A DNA stretch of 64,000 bases from Steinernema hermaphroditum. Its lineage: Eukaryota; Nematoda; Chromadorea; Rhabditida; Steinernematidae. Position numbers and translations under genes: made by a program. The notes beneath the pieces were generated by a model, which worked only from the letters and a program-made list of their open reading frames with translations, was not told where the DNA came from and ran no database searches. Below are positions 1 to 10,300 of the stretch, piece after piece. Position 1 is the stretch's first letter, and each line of letters opens with the position of its first letter. The stretch covers positions 6,572,001-6,636,000 of the forward strand of contig CM059621.1 in the NCBI GenBank assembly GCA_030435675.1, given 5' to 3'.

Positions 1-112
1 GATGATTTACTCTGATATCGTCATTTTTAGACGAGTGTAGATGACAGTTAGATAGAGCGAAGAGCGCTAATGGAATAGCAAGTAGGAATCTCAGCTCAAA
101 GTTGAGAGGCAT
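1..112 (-). CDS. 5' end of a secreted protein, cut by the window edge
   Basis: An ATG at 110-112 (minus) opens a frame that stays open to the window edge, about 37 residues. The first 24 or so read as a signal peptide: MPLNFELRF, then a hydrophobic core LLAIPLALFALS, then a polar stretch. A TTTTCAAG a few bases upstream of the ATG could be a trans-splice acceptor, but it is weaker than those of the other genes here. A GTAAAT near base 10 (minus) might be a donor, so the last few codons may be intronic. Nothing after the signal peptide is long enough to name a family. The gene is inferred from the signal peptide alone. Confidence 0.4.
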   Translation of the reverse strand, partial: MPLNFELRFLLAIPLALFALSNCHLHSSKNDDIRVNH

Positions 113-1715
113 TCTGGTGGTCAACTTGAAAATGTGAGGTCTTAGGCAAAATTCCTGAAGTGTGACGTTTTCCACATTTGGTTTCTATTTCTGTAACGCA
201 GAAATGAGCTCGCGGAATCGCTATGTGGACATGGTGGCTGTGAGCGATCGCTACCTGCTGCATATCCCCATTTTCTGTTATTTAACCCAACCAATTGGAG
301 ACATTCGAGTTAAGAGAACATGATGTTTTGAAAAGGCTCCTTTTTTGAGATTTGCTCATGTTTTTGATATATAACTAGCACTGCGATAAGTGCATTCTGC
401 AAGCAAGAGCCAACGATATACGCGGTTGAAGGCAGTCGTCGTCCACCACGCATAGGAAGCCTATACAATATTTCGCATCTCGCAATCTCGAGGTGCCAAA
501 AAATGACCGTCAAGATAGAATAAGGTAGAATACTCCTCCAACATCTATTTGAAGCTGGCAGCAAGTACTGTGAACATAGGAAATACTTATCACAGGTGCC
601 ATTTTTAATGTGACGCCCTAATAAACAATACTTTGGCTCAGACCTATCAGTGAACTCTTTGAAAACTACAGGACGGAAAGATCTAATTTACGATATCATT
701 ATACGACAAAGTGTAGTACTCAATTTCGCACCATTCTTGTCCAGTCTCTTGTCAACGTCATGCACAATTACATACCCAGTTAAACTCGGTACATTTCTAA
801 CAGAGCTGGAGATGCCCTCGACATCTGGACCAGCTCACTAGAATTGGATAAAATCGATGTTTTAATCTTTCTCTTTGTTATGTTACTATGTTGACCACGT
901 CTATATCTTCTTTCTACGCCTATATCGGAAGATTCCACGCAAATCCTCGTCCGCTTCGCACGGCTTATGTACAGGATTTGCGCGCATTAATTTCGATGAC
1001 TACAAATCGGTGCTTTACACGTCCACGCCTAATCTATTGTGTTCCGCTTTTATCATCTTCAGTTTAATCCACTCAACTGCGTCAGGGGCCGACAGTGTTG
1101 TTCACGTCTACCGTCTTATCATAGCCAGTCGATTTGAAACGGGCAGATGCCAATGATCATCGAAAGTACTTTCAGCGAGCAAATGTTGTTTGCATCGTTG
1201 TGCAGAAATGTCAAGAAGAAAGGTAATCTGAACCAACTACTCCTCGTTCAAATGTCTTCAATGTCAATTTTATCACTGAATAATCTTTTCTGTATCTGAC
1301 AATTAACAAGACATTCCGAAGGGTTCTGGCGTGAAGCAGTCTGCAGGAATATCACAGTATATCAGTCATCACAATCTTTTGGCAAACCCTGTGGCATCTG
1401 TGAGTCTTCCGGCTTCCAGAGGGAATTGGGACACCCGGAAGTCGTAGTCCCACCACCGCTGACAACAAGATCTCCGACGCCAGGAATCCGACGCCCGACG
1501 CTGAGTGAGATGTCATCCCGAAGGTCGCCGACGCTCCGACGCCGAAGTCACAATCTTTTGAGAAGTGAAAGTGAGGGATCATTTCAGTGACTGCTTGTAA
1601 ATACTCGAACCCGGCCATCCCTGGACAATAGTAATGCATACCTGCAGATCTTAATTTATTAGGGGATAGACATTTATAAATAGCTTCTCAATCATAAAAA
1701 ATATCACATCACACG
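113..1715. other. intergenic, no supported gene
   Basis: No convincing exon series is seen. A minus-strand frame at 310-564 contains a hydrophobic stretch but lacks an ATG at its start and any matching exon. Around 1430-1560 the DNA is GC-rich and locally repetitive, with many GACGC and CGACG words, which keeps several frames open by composition. Confidence 0.5.
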
Positions 1716-4700
1716 TTATTTTCTTTGACAGACGGACGCATACTTCCACTCGCATTTCATCTCAGCCCAGATGGGCTCCCAATACTAAATCACCACAGTT
1801 GAATAGCCAGTTCAAGCTCGATCGTGACTCACCGCAGCGCATCCCTCAGCTGCCTTCGGTTTCGGCTGTCTTCGTCCCCAATTGCTGTAGTCCAGCGGTG
1901 ATCCATCGAGCCATGCGTACTGCGAACTCGCTCCTTGGGGCTTGTGGAGACCGATCCAGAAGATGTTACCTCCTTCAGGATTCTTCTGATCCAATATCCG
2001 CTGGATGATCTTCTCCGTTCCCTTCCTGTGCAGAGTCAGCATCTTGTAGCCCTTCGATTCGCAAAAGGCTTCCGCGTCGTGGAAGGACATCTCAGTGGCG
2101 ACAAGCAGGTAGTTTCCAAAGTTGAAGACTTTCACTGGGGGTCCTGCAGGGGTGACTGCCGCAGTTGTGGTGGCCTCTGTGGTGGTGGTGGGTTCTTCCG
2201 TAGTGACCGTAGTGGTTTCAGCTTCGTCTGTGGTAGTAGTAGTAGGCTCTTCAGGAGTAGTTGTGGTTACTTTAGGCGATGTGGGGTCTAAATACAGCAC
2301 CGATGAGTTCACAGCGGATTTTGTTCGTAAAGATGATTGTATGACATAGATCCCCTGGATCTTGGAACTATAGATCCTCAGCAAGATACTACTGCCCCGG
2401 GTCCATTTATTCATAGCGTCTTTTGGGATTCCTACACTACCAACCTCAGAATTTCAAACGACTGTCTTTGAAACTCTCCTTGGAACACTCCTTCCTATTA
2501 ATTAAAAATGCACTTCGAGGGATCCATTCAAGACGACTCACCGATCCTGTACTCAACCTGGAAGTCCGTGTACTTTCGGATATTCCACGGCTGCACAACA
2601 AGCAGATTCGAGGCGGTCTTCATGACTTCGTTCATCTGTCTGGGACAGCAGAAGCGCATCGCGCCCTGGATCCAACTCTCCTCGAGACCCTTGATGCTCA
2701 CACCTCCGTTGAAACACCGTTCGATGCACAGCGCGTTCACATTTCCATCGTATCCCACAGAGTTGACCCTGTACTCGATCTTCGATCCCTCGGGAGCCTT
2801 TACGTGCCAGGTGCAGTGGTAGGGCGTCGTAGGACTGCCTTGGACATCTTGCCCATCCCCGACGATATGTTCAACCCTGAGCGGCTGCCAGTCATCAGAG
2901 GCGACGAGGTCTGCGCCACAGGTCAGTCCGTTGGTGGGCGCTTGCCTCTGGGAGCAGTCGTTTCCTCCGAATCCACTCGGACACTGACAAACGGCGCAGT
3001 TGTTGGGATTCGGACGGCCTTCGTTGTGGCAGACGGTTGCCGAACCGTTGCATTTTTCTTAATTTGTGATAAAAGGAGGGTAGGAAGGGACTGCTCACCG
3101 TAGCACTTATATTGCATGTTCATCTCGTAGATATCGCCATAGGGAGGCAGTTCATCGGTCGGGGCGCCGATGGTCAATTGGTATGCGGGATTGAGCGAAT
3201 ACAGCACTGGCTTGCTTGTATCTGCTGCGAAGGACCTGAAATGTGATTCATTTAAACCCACATCGTAGAAATGTTACGCATATTGTTTTCTGGCGATCGT
3301 TTGAGAAGCCTGCATTCATTTAACGTTCACAAAGGAAAAGGGCCTAAATAATAGTGTTTCGAATCTCCTTGAAGCTACTCGTCAATACGAATTTGAAATT
3401 GAAAACGGGTCAGTTAGTCCTGTTGTGCTGGATGAGAGCTATTAGCAAACAGTGGTCATCACCCTATTTGTATGACCATAATTTCGAGTTCAAAGAAATA
3501 CCTGTCTTCAAAGTGCGAACCTTATCCACTGGCCTTACTTATAATCTGTAGACATAGTTCATTCGATTTTTCTGTAAGCTTGTCCGACACACAAATTGAG
3601 ACTTTCATCCGAACCCAACCGGGATTCATGCTTGAGCATCCAGGCTTTCCTAGACTAAAGAATTCAGCGACATATCTTGTCACTGGCCCCCGCGGAAAAG
3701 AAAATATTGGGTGGGGGAGTTGCGTCGATCTTTTTCTTTTTTTCGTGCATGTCCCCAACCCAATGCAAAAACGTCCGGAAAACGTTAAGCTGTTCGCATT
3801 TGCTTATGCGGTCATTTAGAGAACTTACTTTGATTCCTTATGTTCTTAAGCCTTAAAAGGCAAACACTTACTCAGGTTTGTAGTGCATCAGACCGCGATA
3901 GTCATAGGGTTTTCCGTAGTTGTCATTGGCTCCCTTGGGGTACTTATTAAAGTTGTGTGACTCGTTTACCTAAGACACGAACATGGTACCATAATGTCAG
4001 TGGGATAGAGTCGGTACCGCAATATTCGTTTCGTCGATGCGCACGTAGCTATCGCGATCCCAACGGCTTTGCTCGTGAAACATTCCAAGGGCATGTGCGA
4101 TTTCGTGAGCCGCCGTTGCGATCTAAACGCAATGGAAAATAACTTCTTCATTCAGCAATTCACTTCTATCTTACATGCTCGCATCCATTACCGATGGATA
4201 TATACTGATCCTCTTCGTAAACAATGTGGTTCGTACTGTCAGCATCCCAATCAATCTGACGCCCTATATCACTGTAACATCCCTCACCGGGGAAGAAGGT
4301 GACCACGGGACGGATCGGCGAATCCTTCTTGTCTTCAATTTTATGGAAACGGACGCATGTGTTCACCTCCCAGAATTCGATCGCCGCCTGGATTCGAGTG
4401 CGTGCAGCATTGTCTAAGAACGAGAGTTAGTGCTGGAGATTGGCCGATTTGTAGTACTCAGATCGTTTCGAATCATGTAGTAGAATCCAGCGTCGTCCCC
4501 ATTCAGCCAGATGTTTTGCGGGTAAAGCGCGTCTCGCATAGCCTGGCGCTTGGAACGGTGGAGGGCAGAGGGAGAGTCATCGCGAATTCCGAGGTAGCGC
4601 TTTGCCTGTTCGCTGAAGTGATTTACGATATCTACCACAAAGAAAGAACAGAACTTACGGAGACATGACCATATCGCCTTCGATAAGGACCTCGTGCAAG

Positions 4701-5125
4701 CCAAGAGCTGCATTAATCTCTTCAATGCTCCGTGGAGCGTCCTTCGGAAGAGGCCGTGGATTCGGGCCCTAAAGCACATAAGCGCTGCGGAATCGACTAA
4801 AACTAACCTTCGCCTTTTCAGCAGCCTTATGGATAACTTCTTTGTTGTTCTGATACACTGCCTCTTGTTCTTGCTTTAGGCGTTGCTCCAATTCTCCCTT
4901 GTGGCTTGCCAATAACTTGGCCACCTCATGAATTTTGTTGAAATTTGGGTGCACCTATAACCTGAGATTATTAAACACTTCCATTAGGGCTGGTACCTTT
5001 TGCAGCAGATTCAATCCACGTGCAGATTTATCGGAATGTTCCCCATATATCCCTCCAAGAACATCTCCTAGAGAGAAAGAGAGAGCGGGGACAAAAAGTA
5101 GACAGAGAATAGGGAGAGTCCGCAT
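1716..5125 (-). CDS. astacin metalloprotease (NAS-type) with EGF, CUB and C-terminal C-type lectin domain
   Basis: Secreted zinc endopeptidase of family M12A. Eleven exons join with consistent phases into 719 aa: 5125-4997, 4954-4808, 4768-4659, 4612-4458, 4413-4175, 4122-4018, 3969-3872, 3235-3099, 3057-2542, 2287-1833, 1784-1716. A signal peptide (MRTLPILCLLFVPALS) is followed by a propeptide ending in a furin-like RSKR at about residue 151. The astacin zinc site reads HEIAHALGMFHE (His266, His270, His276) and the Met-turn reads GLMHY (Met323, Tyr325). An EGF-like module with CPSGFGG spans about 375-415 and a CUB-like module about 417-545. A Thr/Glu/Pro linker at 546-597 leads to a C-type lectin domain at 598-719 with FWIGL and four Cys. 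NAS enzymes process cuticle and other extracellular proteins. The exact orthologue is not assigned. Downstream introns are mostly 40-60 nt. Confidence 0.92.
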
Positions 5126-7239
5126 CCTGGAGGGTTGACTAACACGACCAGGTCAACGTTTCGCTTTTATGTTGCTCTAGTTGAGCAAAAACCGATTTTG
5201 TTGACGTCTATGTCTGGTGTATGGACCGTCATTCTGTCCTTTTATCACGTAGCTGAAGATTACAGGCAAATTAAGCGTCCTGCACCTGTTGTTCTCGTCT
5301 GCCTTCTTATCAGGAATGGGTACTGTCGATCAGAAACAAACCAATCAGTTAACGCAAGGACAGATGCACTTTAAGTGAGCGCGTGCTCTGTAAACTTCCT
5401 TATTTTGTCTGATCCAAAAAAGATAGCTTCCAGGTAGGCCTCGAAAATAAGAGCTTTAAACTGTTCAAACGCAGATAGAGTCAGTATACGGTAGCGAGCG
5501 ATCGCAGTCGCTTGTTCGTGCTTTAGCCGTTGAGCCAATTCTCCCTTATGGCTGGCCAACAACTTGGCCACCTCAGTAGCCGTAGCGAGCGATCGCAGTC
5601 GCTTCCTAGAAATTAGTTGAATGAGCGGTCGTTCTTGACAGTTGGTCGACATTTCCTGGATATATCGGTTGCGATCTGATCTTTGTTTACGTACCCATAT
5701 CCCCTGAATGCGGGCCAACGACATCTGGCCTTCCAACTCGTCGAATTTGAATCCGATGGTCTACGGAATTTGATACATTCTGGAGAAGAAGACCTGGCGA
5801 AGAAGCCGAGAAACCACCATAGACTCCTTGAAGAGTGCTCTAGAGTATCCTTGCGAAGAAATTAGTCTTAAAGCCCTCGCCCGCCTTGGTCTAATTTTCA
5901 AGAAGCCTGTTCAAGCCTGCATCAACAAAGCGATATCCATGTAGTCGTACTCTTGTGTCCTGAATAAAAAGCTGTCGGTCGTTCTCCGATAAAAATGCCT
6001 TTTTTGTTCCAAAAAAAATAGATTTTCGTTTTGCAGAACTTTCTGAACGGTGGTGTTTTGAGTTGGACGATGTAGGAAAAAGAAACTGCGGAGAATACAA
6101 GAATACAAGTAGCGAGTTGATCCAAGTGTAGTTGACGGTGTCCGGAAGAGGGGATATCTATAACTAATGAACCGGTACTAATCGGTATTAGCATGGAAAA
6201 GGAATTCAAAGATCGAGTCACAGTCTTTTCGCATTATGACTTTTGTTTACATGCCCACATATGACTCAATTTATAACAACTTCATAGAACGGCTTGCATG
6301 ACCATTGTACTCAGAGAATATTTATAACCAACAATCGGTACGAATAAGCCCACATAACGTAACAGAGGGTTTGTTTTTGCAGAAATACAAAGGCGTGACC
6401 AAAGCTAGGCGCTAAATACTCAGAATACATCGATTCGTAGCCATTCTCCACAGCCGCTCTCATAGCGGCATTGTTTTCCTGAGAAAGCTTTTGAAGAGAT
6501 CTATATTGGTGATGCTTTTTTCAGTTATCAAACCACATCGATGGACGTCGATCCTCTATTGAGCTCCCTTCTGTTTTCAATGTGAGTTGTTTGATTTTGT
6601 ACTATAAGATCGGTTGCACTCACTAGTCTCTTCCGTATTCTGCTCAAATTTTCAAGATCTCTTTGAAAGTTAGAGATAAAAGAGTAAATACTAAAGAGCA
6701 AACCGTAATTTGGCCTATGCTCCTGCAACTTCAAAACCGTTTTCGCCTTGCTGCTTCTTCAAAACACCGATAATTTCAAATCTTCAAACAACGCTTTTTT
6801 CTGGTCTCGTTAGGTGTGCGTGGATGGCTTATGATGCCCAACCTAGATGTTACTAATGGATTTAAATCGATCAGTAATCTGTTCTTACCCTTGCAAAGTA
6901 AAGTTATGCCTGCAAGTAAAAATGGATTTAAAAGTCACTGTTGGAAAAAGTCACCAGTTCTCTCGAACGCAATTCTAATCACTGCTCAGTGGATTAGTTT
7001 TCAGGAAAAAATACAACGAGAAACCCACCCAGGAACGCCCTGCTAGTTAGGTTCCCCTAATCTGTAGGTTGGTACCTTCGGCCATACATCAGAATGACAG
7101 TTTACTTCAGAGGCAGGCATAATGAAGCTGCTTGCAAATGAAATCGATGTGATGTTCTCCATTCGCCAAATATAAATTTATTACTTAATAAAGTGTTGTA
7201 GTTCCGTGTGGACGTTTGATTTGTGATAAGAAGATATGT
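5126..7239. other. intergenic between astacin and gp210 genes
   Basis: The left part is the 5' flank of the astacin gene. At 5514-5577 it holds a stray copy of part of astacin exon 2. The rest (about 5700-7239) shows only short frames without matching splice sites. A fragment of a dispersed repeat (AGTTGAATGAGCGGTCGTTCT) lies near 5614-5634. Nothing else is recognised. Confidence 0.6.
5491..5604 (-). pseudogene. duplicated fragment of astacin exon 2 between two direct repeats
   Basis: Bases 5514-5577 (minus) encode EVAKLLASHKGELAQRLKHE, nearly the same as EVAKLLASHKGELEQRLKQE in exon 2 of the astacin gene (4954-4808). The fragment sits between two identical 23-base direct repeats, 5491-5513 and 5582-5604, beginning GTAGCGAGCGATCGCAG. 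No acceptor or donor of the original exon is preserved in a useful place, so I take it as a dead copy and not an alternative first exon. Confidence 0.65.
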
Positions 7240-7245
7240 TTTATT
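7240..7245 (-). terminator. poly(A) signal of the gp210 gene
   Basis: AATAAA on the minus strand lies about 95 bases beyond the gp210 stop codon, in the expected place for a short nematode 3' UTR. Confidence 0.6.
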
Positions 7246-7338
7246 GACCATCAACAAAATTTTGCACAACTAACACTACGATAACAATGAACACAAGAAA
7301 TAAACGTAACAATGGCACCAAAGGACATGGGCGTGAGA

Positions 7339-10300
7339 TCAGTTGCGAGTCAAACTGCGCATCTTGGGTGGAGAGCTCATATCCTTGGTGCTCCAGAGGA
7401 AGTGGTCGCCAGAGCTACCCGCAAGGTTACGACCCGAGGACGAGAGGAGACCGCTGCGGTCTAGGGACGACTGTTCTTCGTAGCCGCCATGGAAACGGCG
7501 TGTCAACGAGGTCTCGGCAGGGGTGGAGGAGAAAAGAGGTTTGTGGGCGGTGGCCCATTGTTGGCTTCCTAAAGATTGATGTCATCAAAGACCTCTGCAA
7601 CACCCTCATACCATTAGCCAAGGAGTCGGCGCTGAGAGTGGAGCCCTGCTGCGAAATATTCGGATCGGCGTGCCACTGCTTCGCCTGTTTCTGCTGGTTC
7701 TTGAAGCCGAAGTAGACGAAGGCCAAAGAGATGGTGACCATGACGAGCATCGTTGAGAACTCCTTGAACCAGTTGTAGGCGCGCTCAATGTAGGTGTAGG
7801 CCACTGAAGATGACACTTAGAAAGATGTAAAGAGGCACGAATGTTTACCTTCGACGGCTACTGTAGCATCGGCACCTGCCACTGTATGGGCCGCCGTAGC
7901 GTCAGCGTAGAGCTTGATTCTGACGGGTACTTTGAAAACTCTATTGGACAAGGCGTTTTTGACGGAAAGGCTGCAGTCGTTCCAAACGGTGGGAGAGGGT
8001 GCAGTGAGCTGAAAAGGGGGAGCGTTCAGCAATCTCAAAAAGGGAGCTTACAGAAATCTCATAGTGCAAGGCTTGTTTGTGGCCATCTTCAGCCTCGTTC
8101 GTTTCGAAGAAGGGCTGTACGTCAAGAGTCGAATCTTTGCACCCATCGATGTGGATGTGAACGTCGGAGAGCTGAGCTTCGGTGCTGCGCTGCAGCTCAC
8201 TGTTGAGGGAAAGGCGCGTTTTGAACTGATTTCCATGAACGAACTGAAATGAACATTTCCACCCTCCATCTCCTTCCGATTAAACAAACAAACCAAATTG
8301 GGCGCTGCGATGGCGATGTCGTAGAGGTCGGTGACTTCCACTTCCACAATCAACGGGTCGGCGCGAATGCAGAGATCGTGAATGGTAATGTTCGCCTTTC
8401 CCTTGCCTCGAGGAGAGATTTCCAGCGCGGTTGAATCCTTTCCTGACGCCAGACTGGGCTCAAGAATAGTGTGAGAGTAGCCCGAAGCAATGACAAAGTA
8501 TCCAGAGCCGCCGCGGACTTGGACATTCCCGGTGACCGTGGGTTCGTTGAAAAGGACAACGGAGCTGGAATCGGCCGTGGGACGACTGACGAAGCCCAGA
8601 GTGATGGAGTCGTCGAGTTTCTTTTTGCCCTCGAATGGCGTGACAGAGCCGCTGATGCTGCGGTAGGACTTGAAGCCCACGACTTCGGATTTAATCACGG
8701 CTTGTCCTCTCAGGCCATTGGGTTTCACGACCGCAAATACTTAAATGGAATCGTATAAGAAAGGAAAAGATATCTCAGACAAGCGGCTTTTACTGAACAG
8801 ATACTTCGAGATTGAGATGCACTAATTTCAATAGGTCTGTTTCTGACAAGTTTTACCTCCTAAGGGTCGATATAAAACCATAGGCAGCACAAGTAACCCG
8901 TAAACGTTCGGAAAGATCTTGCTTTTTTCTATTTGCAAAGATAGCTGAAAAAGCTGGTGTTCTCTATGTAATGATCTTAAGGATACTGGTCAAAATTTCA
9001 TGTGCATCTACTAAGACATCTAAGGCATTAAATTTGGACCTTTTCCCTAAACTTCAGTATCCCATCGCTGTGATATTCCAAAGACGTTTCCTACTGCACC
9101 TCAGTGACTTACATTTTCCTTGATGCTCGCTAGCTGCAGCAACATCCTGCACAGACACCAACTTGTCGGCGTTGGTGGTCCATGCGACGACCACCGACGA
9201 AGCCGAATCGAATCGTCTATCATCCCCCTTGGAGTCGTTGTCTTCGCACTTTCCAAAGAGACTCAGCTCGAGCTGGGTTTCAGAGTTGCAGTTGATCAGG
9301 TGCTAAAGATTATCTGTCATGCGCGTAAAGTAGAGTGGAAACACGTACCGACGTGACCGGACACGAACGCGCACTTGTGTCCACTACCCGTTCTTTGTGG
9401 AACGACAGGGCGACGCGGCTTGGCCTCGAACAGCAGACGATCTGCTCCGCCACGGCGACCGCAGGGAACGGATTCGTCGAGGTGCGCTTGTTCCCAACTG
9501 TCAGTTTTAGGATCTGAAGGAGTCGATTTAGAGCAACGGATTAGGGTCAGAAACGTACCGCTTGTCCGGTGCGATCTCCACAGAACACTTGATAGGTTCC
9601 CTGACTCTGGGTAATGTCCAACAGATCGCTGCTAGAAGTAATGGTGGCAAAGTAGTTCGACCCGTCGAGGACCCATGGGCGGGGACCTCCACTGTGGGCA
9701 ACGCTGATGTCGCTTCCAAGAGCCAAAAGGAACTCGCTGGATTTTGAGTTCATCTGGTTGAAAGTAAGGGGAAGGTAGGCCGAGACGTCGATTGTGGTGG
9801 AGTGGTCACCGACGAATACGGTCAGTTTCGTGTCTCCTGATGACAGAGCTCGGAGAACTACGGTGGTGCAGCCACTTCCTTCTTCAGGAGGGGTGCGCTC
9901 CACATCTAGAAGAAGATTTTCATGTTAATAGACCCCAGTTACATGTATTTTGTGGTCTTATAGACCATCTTTTTAAACCATCCCTTTTATACCTCTTATC
10001 ATTTACGACTTACTTGATTCAACGGCGAAAACAGAAGAATCCTCTACTTGGTAGCGCAGTTCAATGGCTCGGCAGTCCGAAAAGGAAACGTATTGTCCAG
10101 AAGCCAGAAGACCCGCGATCTCAACGTTCAGAACAAGAAGTCTTCCAACTTCGGCTTCCACCGGCGATGGCGCGAATTTGATCATAGCCGGTTCGAGCAC
10201 GTAAACGTGAGCTTCCGCCTTGTGAAGGCTGTTTCGGCCGTCGCGGACTTCAACCAACGTCGATCCATAAGAGTAGGGGGTGATTAGTCCACTCATCTCG

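Noticed and set aside
1935..2349. Val-rich open frames on the plus strand
   Set aside because: They are the antisense of the Thr-rich linker of the astacin; composition keeps them open.
2423..3103. 226-codon open frame on the plus strand
   Set aside because: It is antisense to the CUB and EGF exons of the astacin gene, whose domain motifs are unmistakable.
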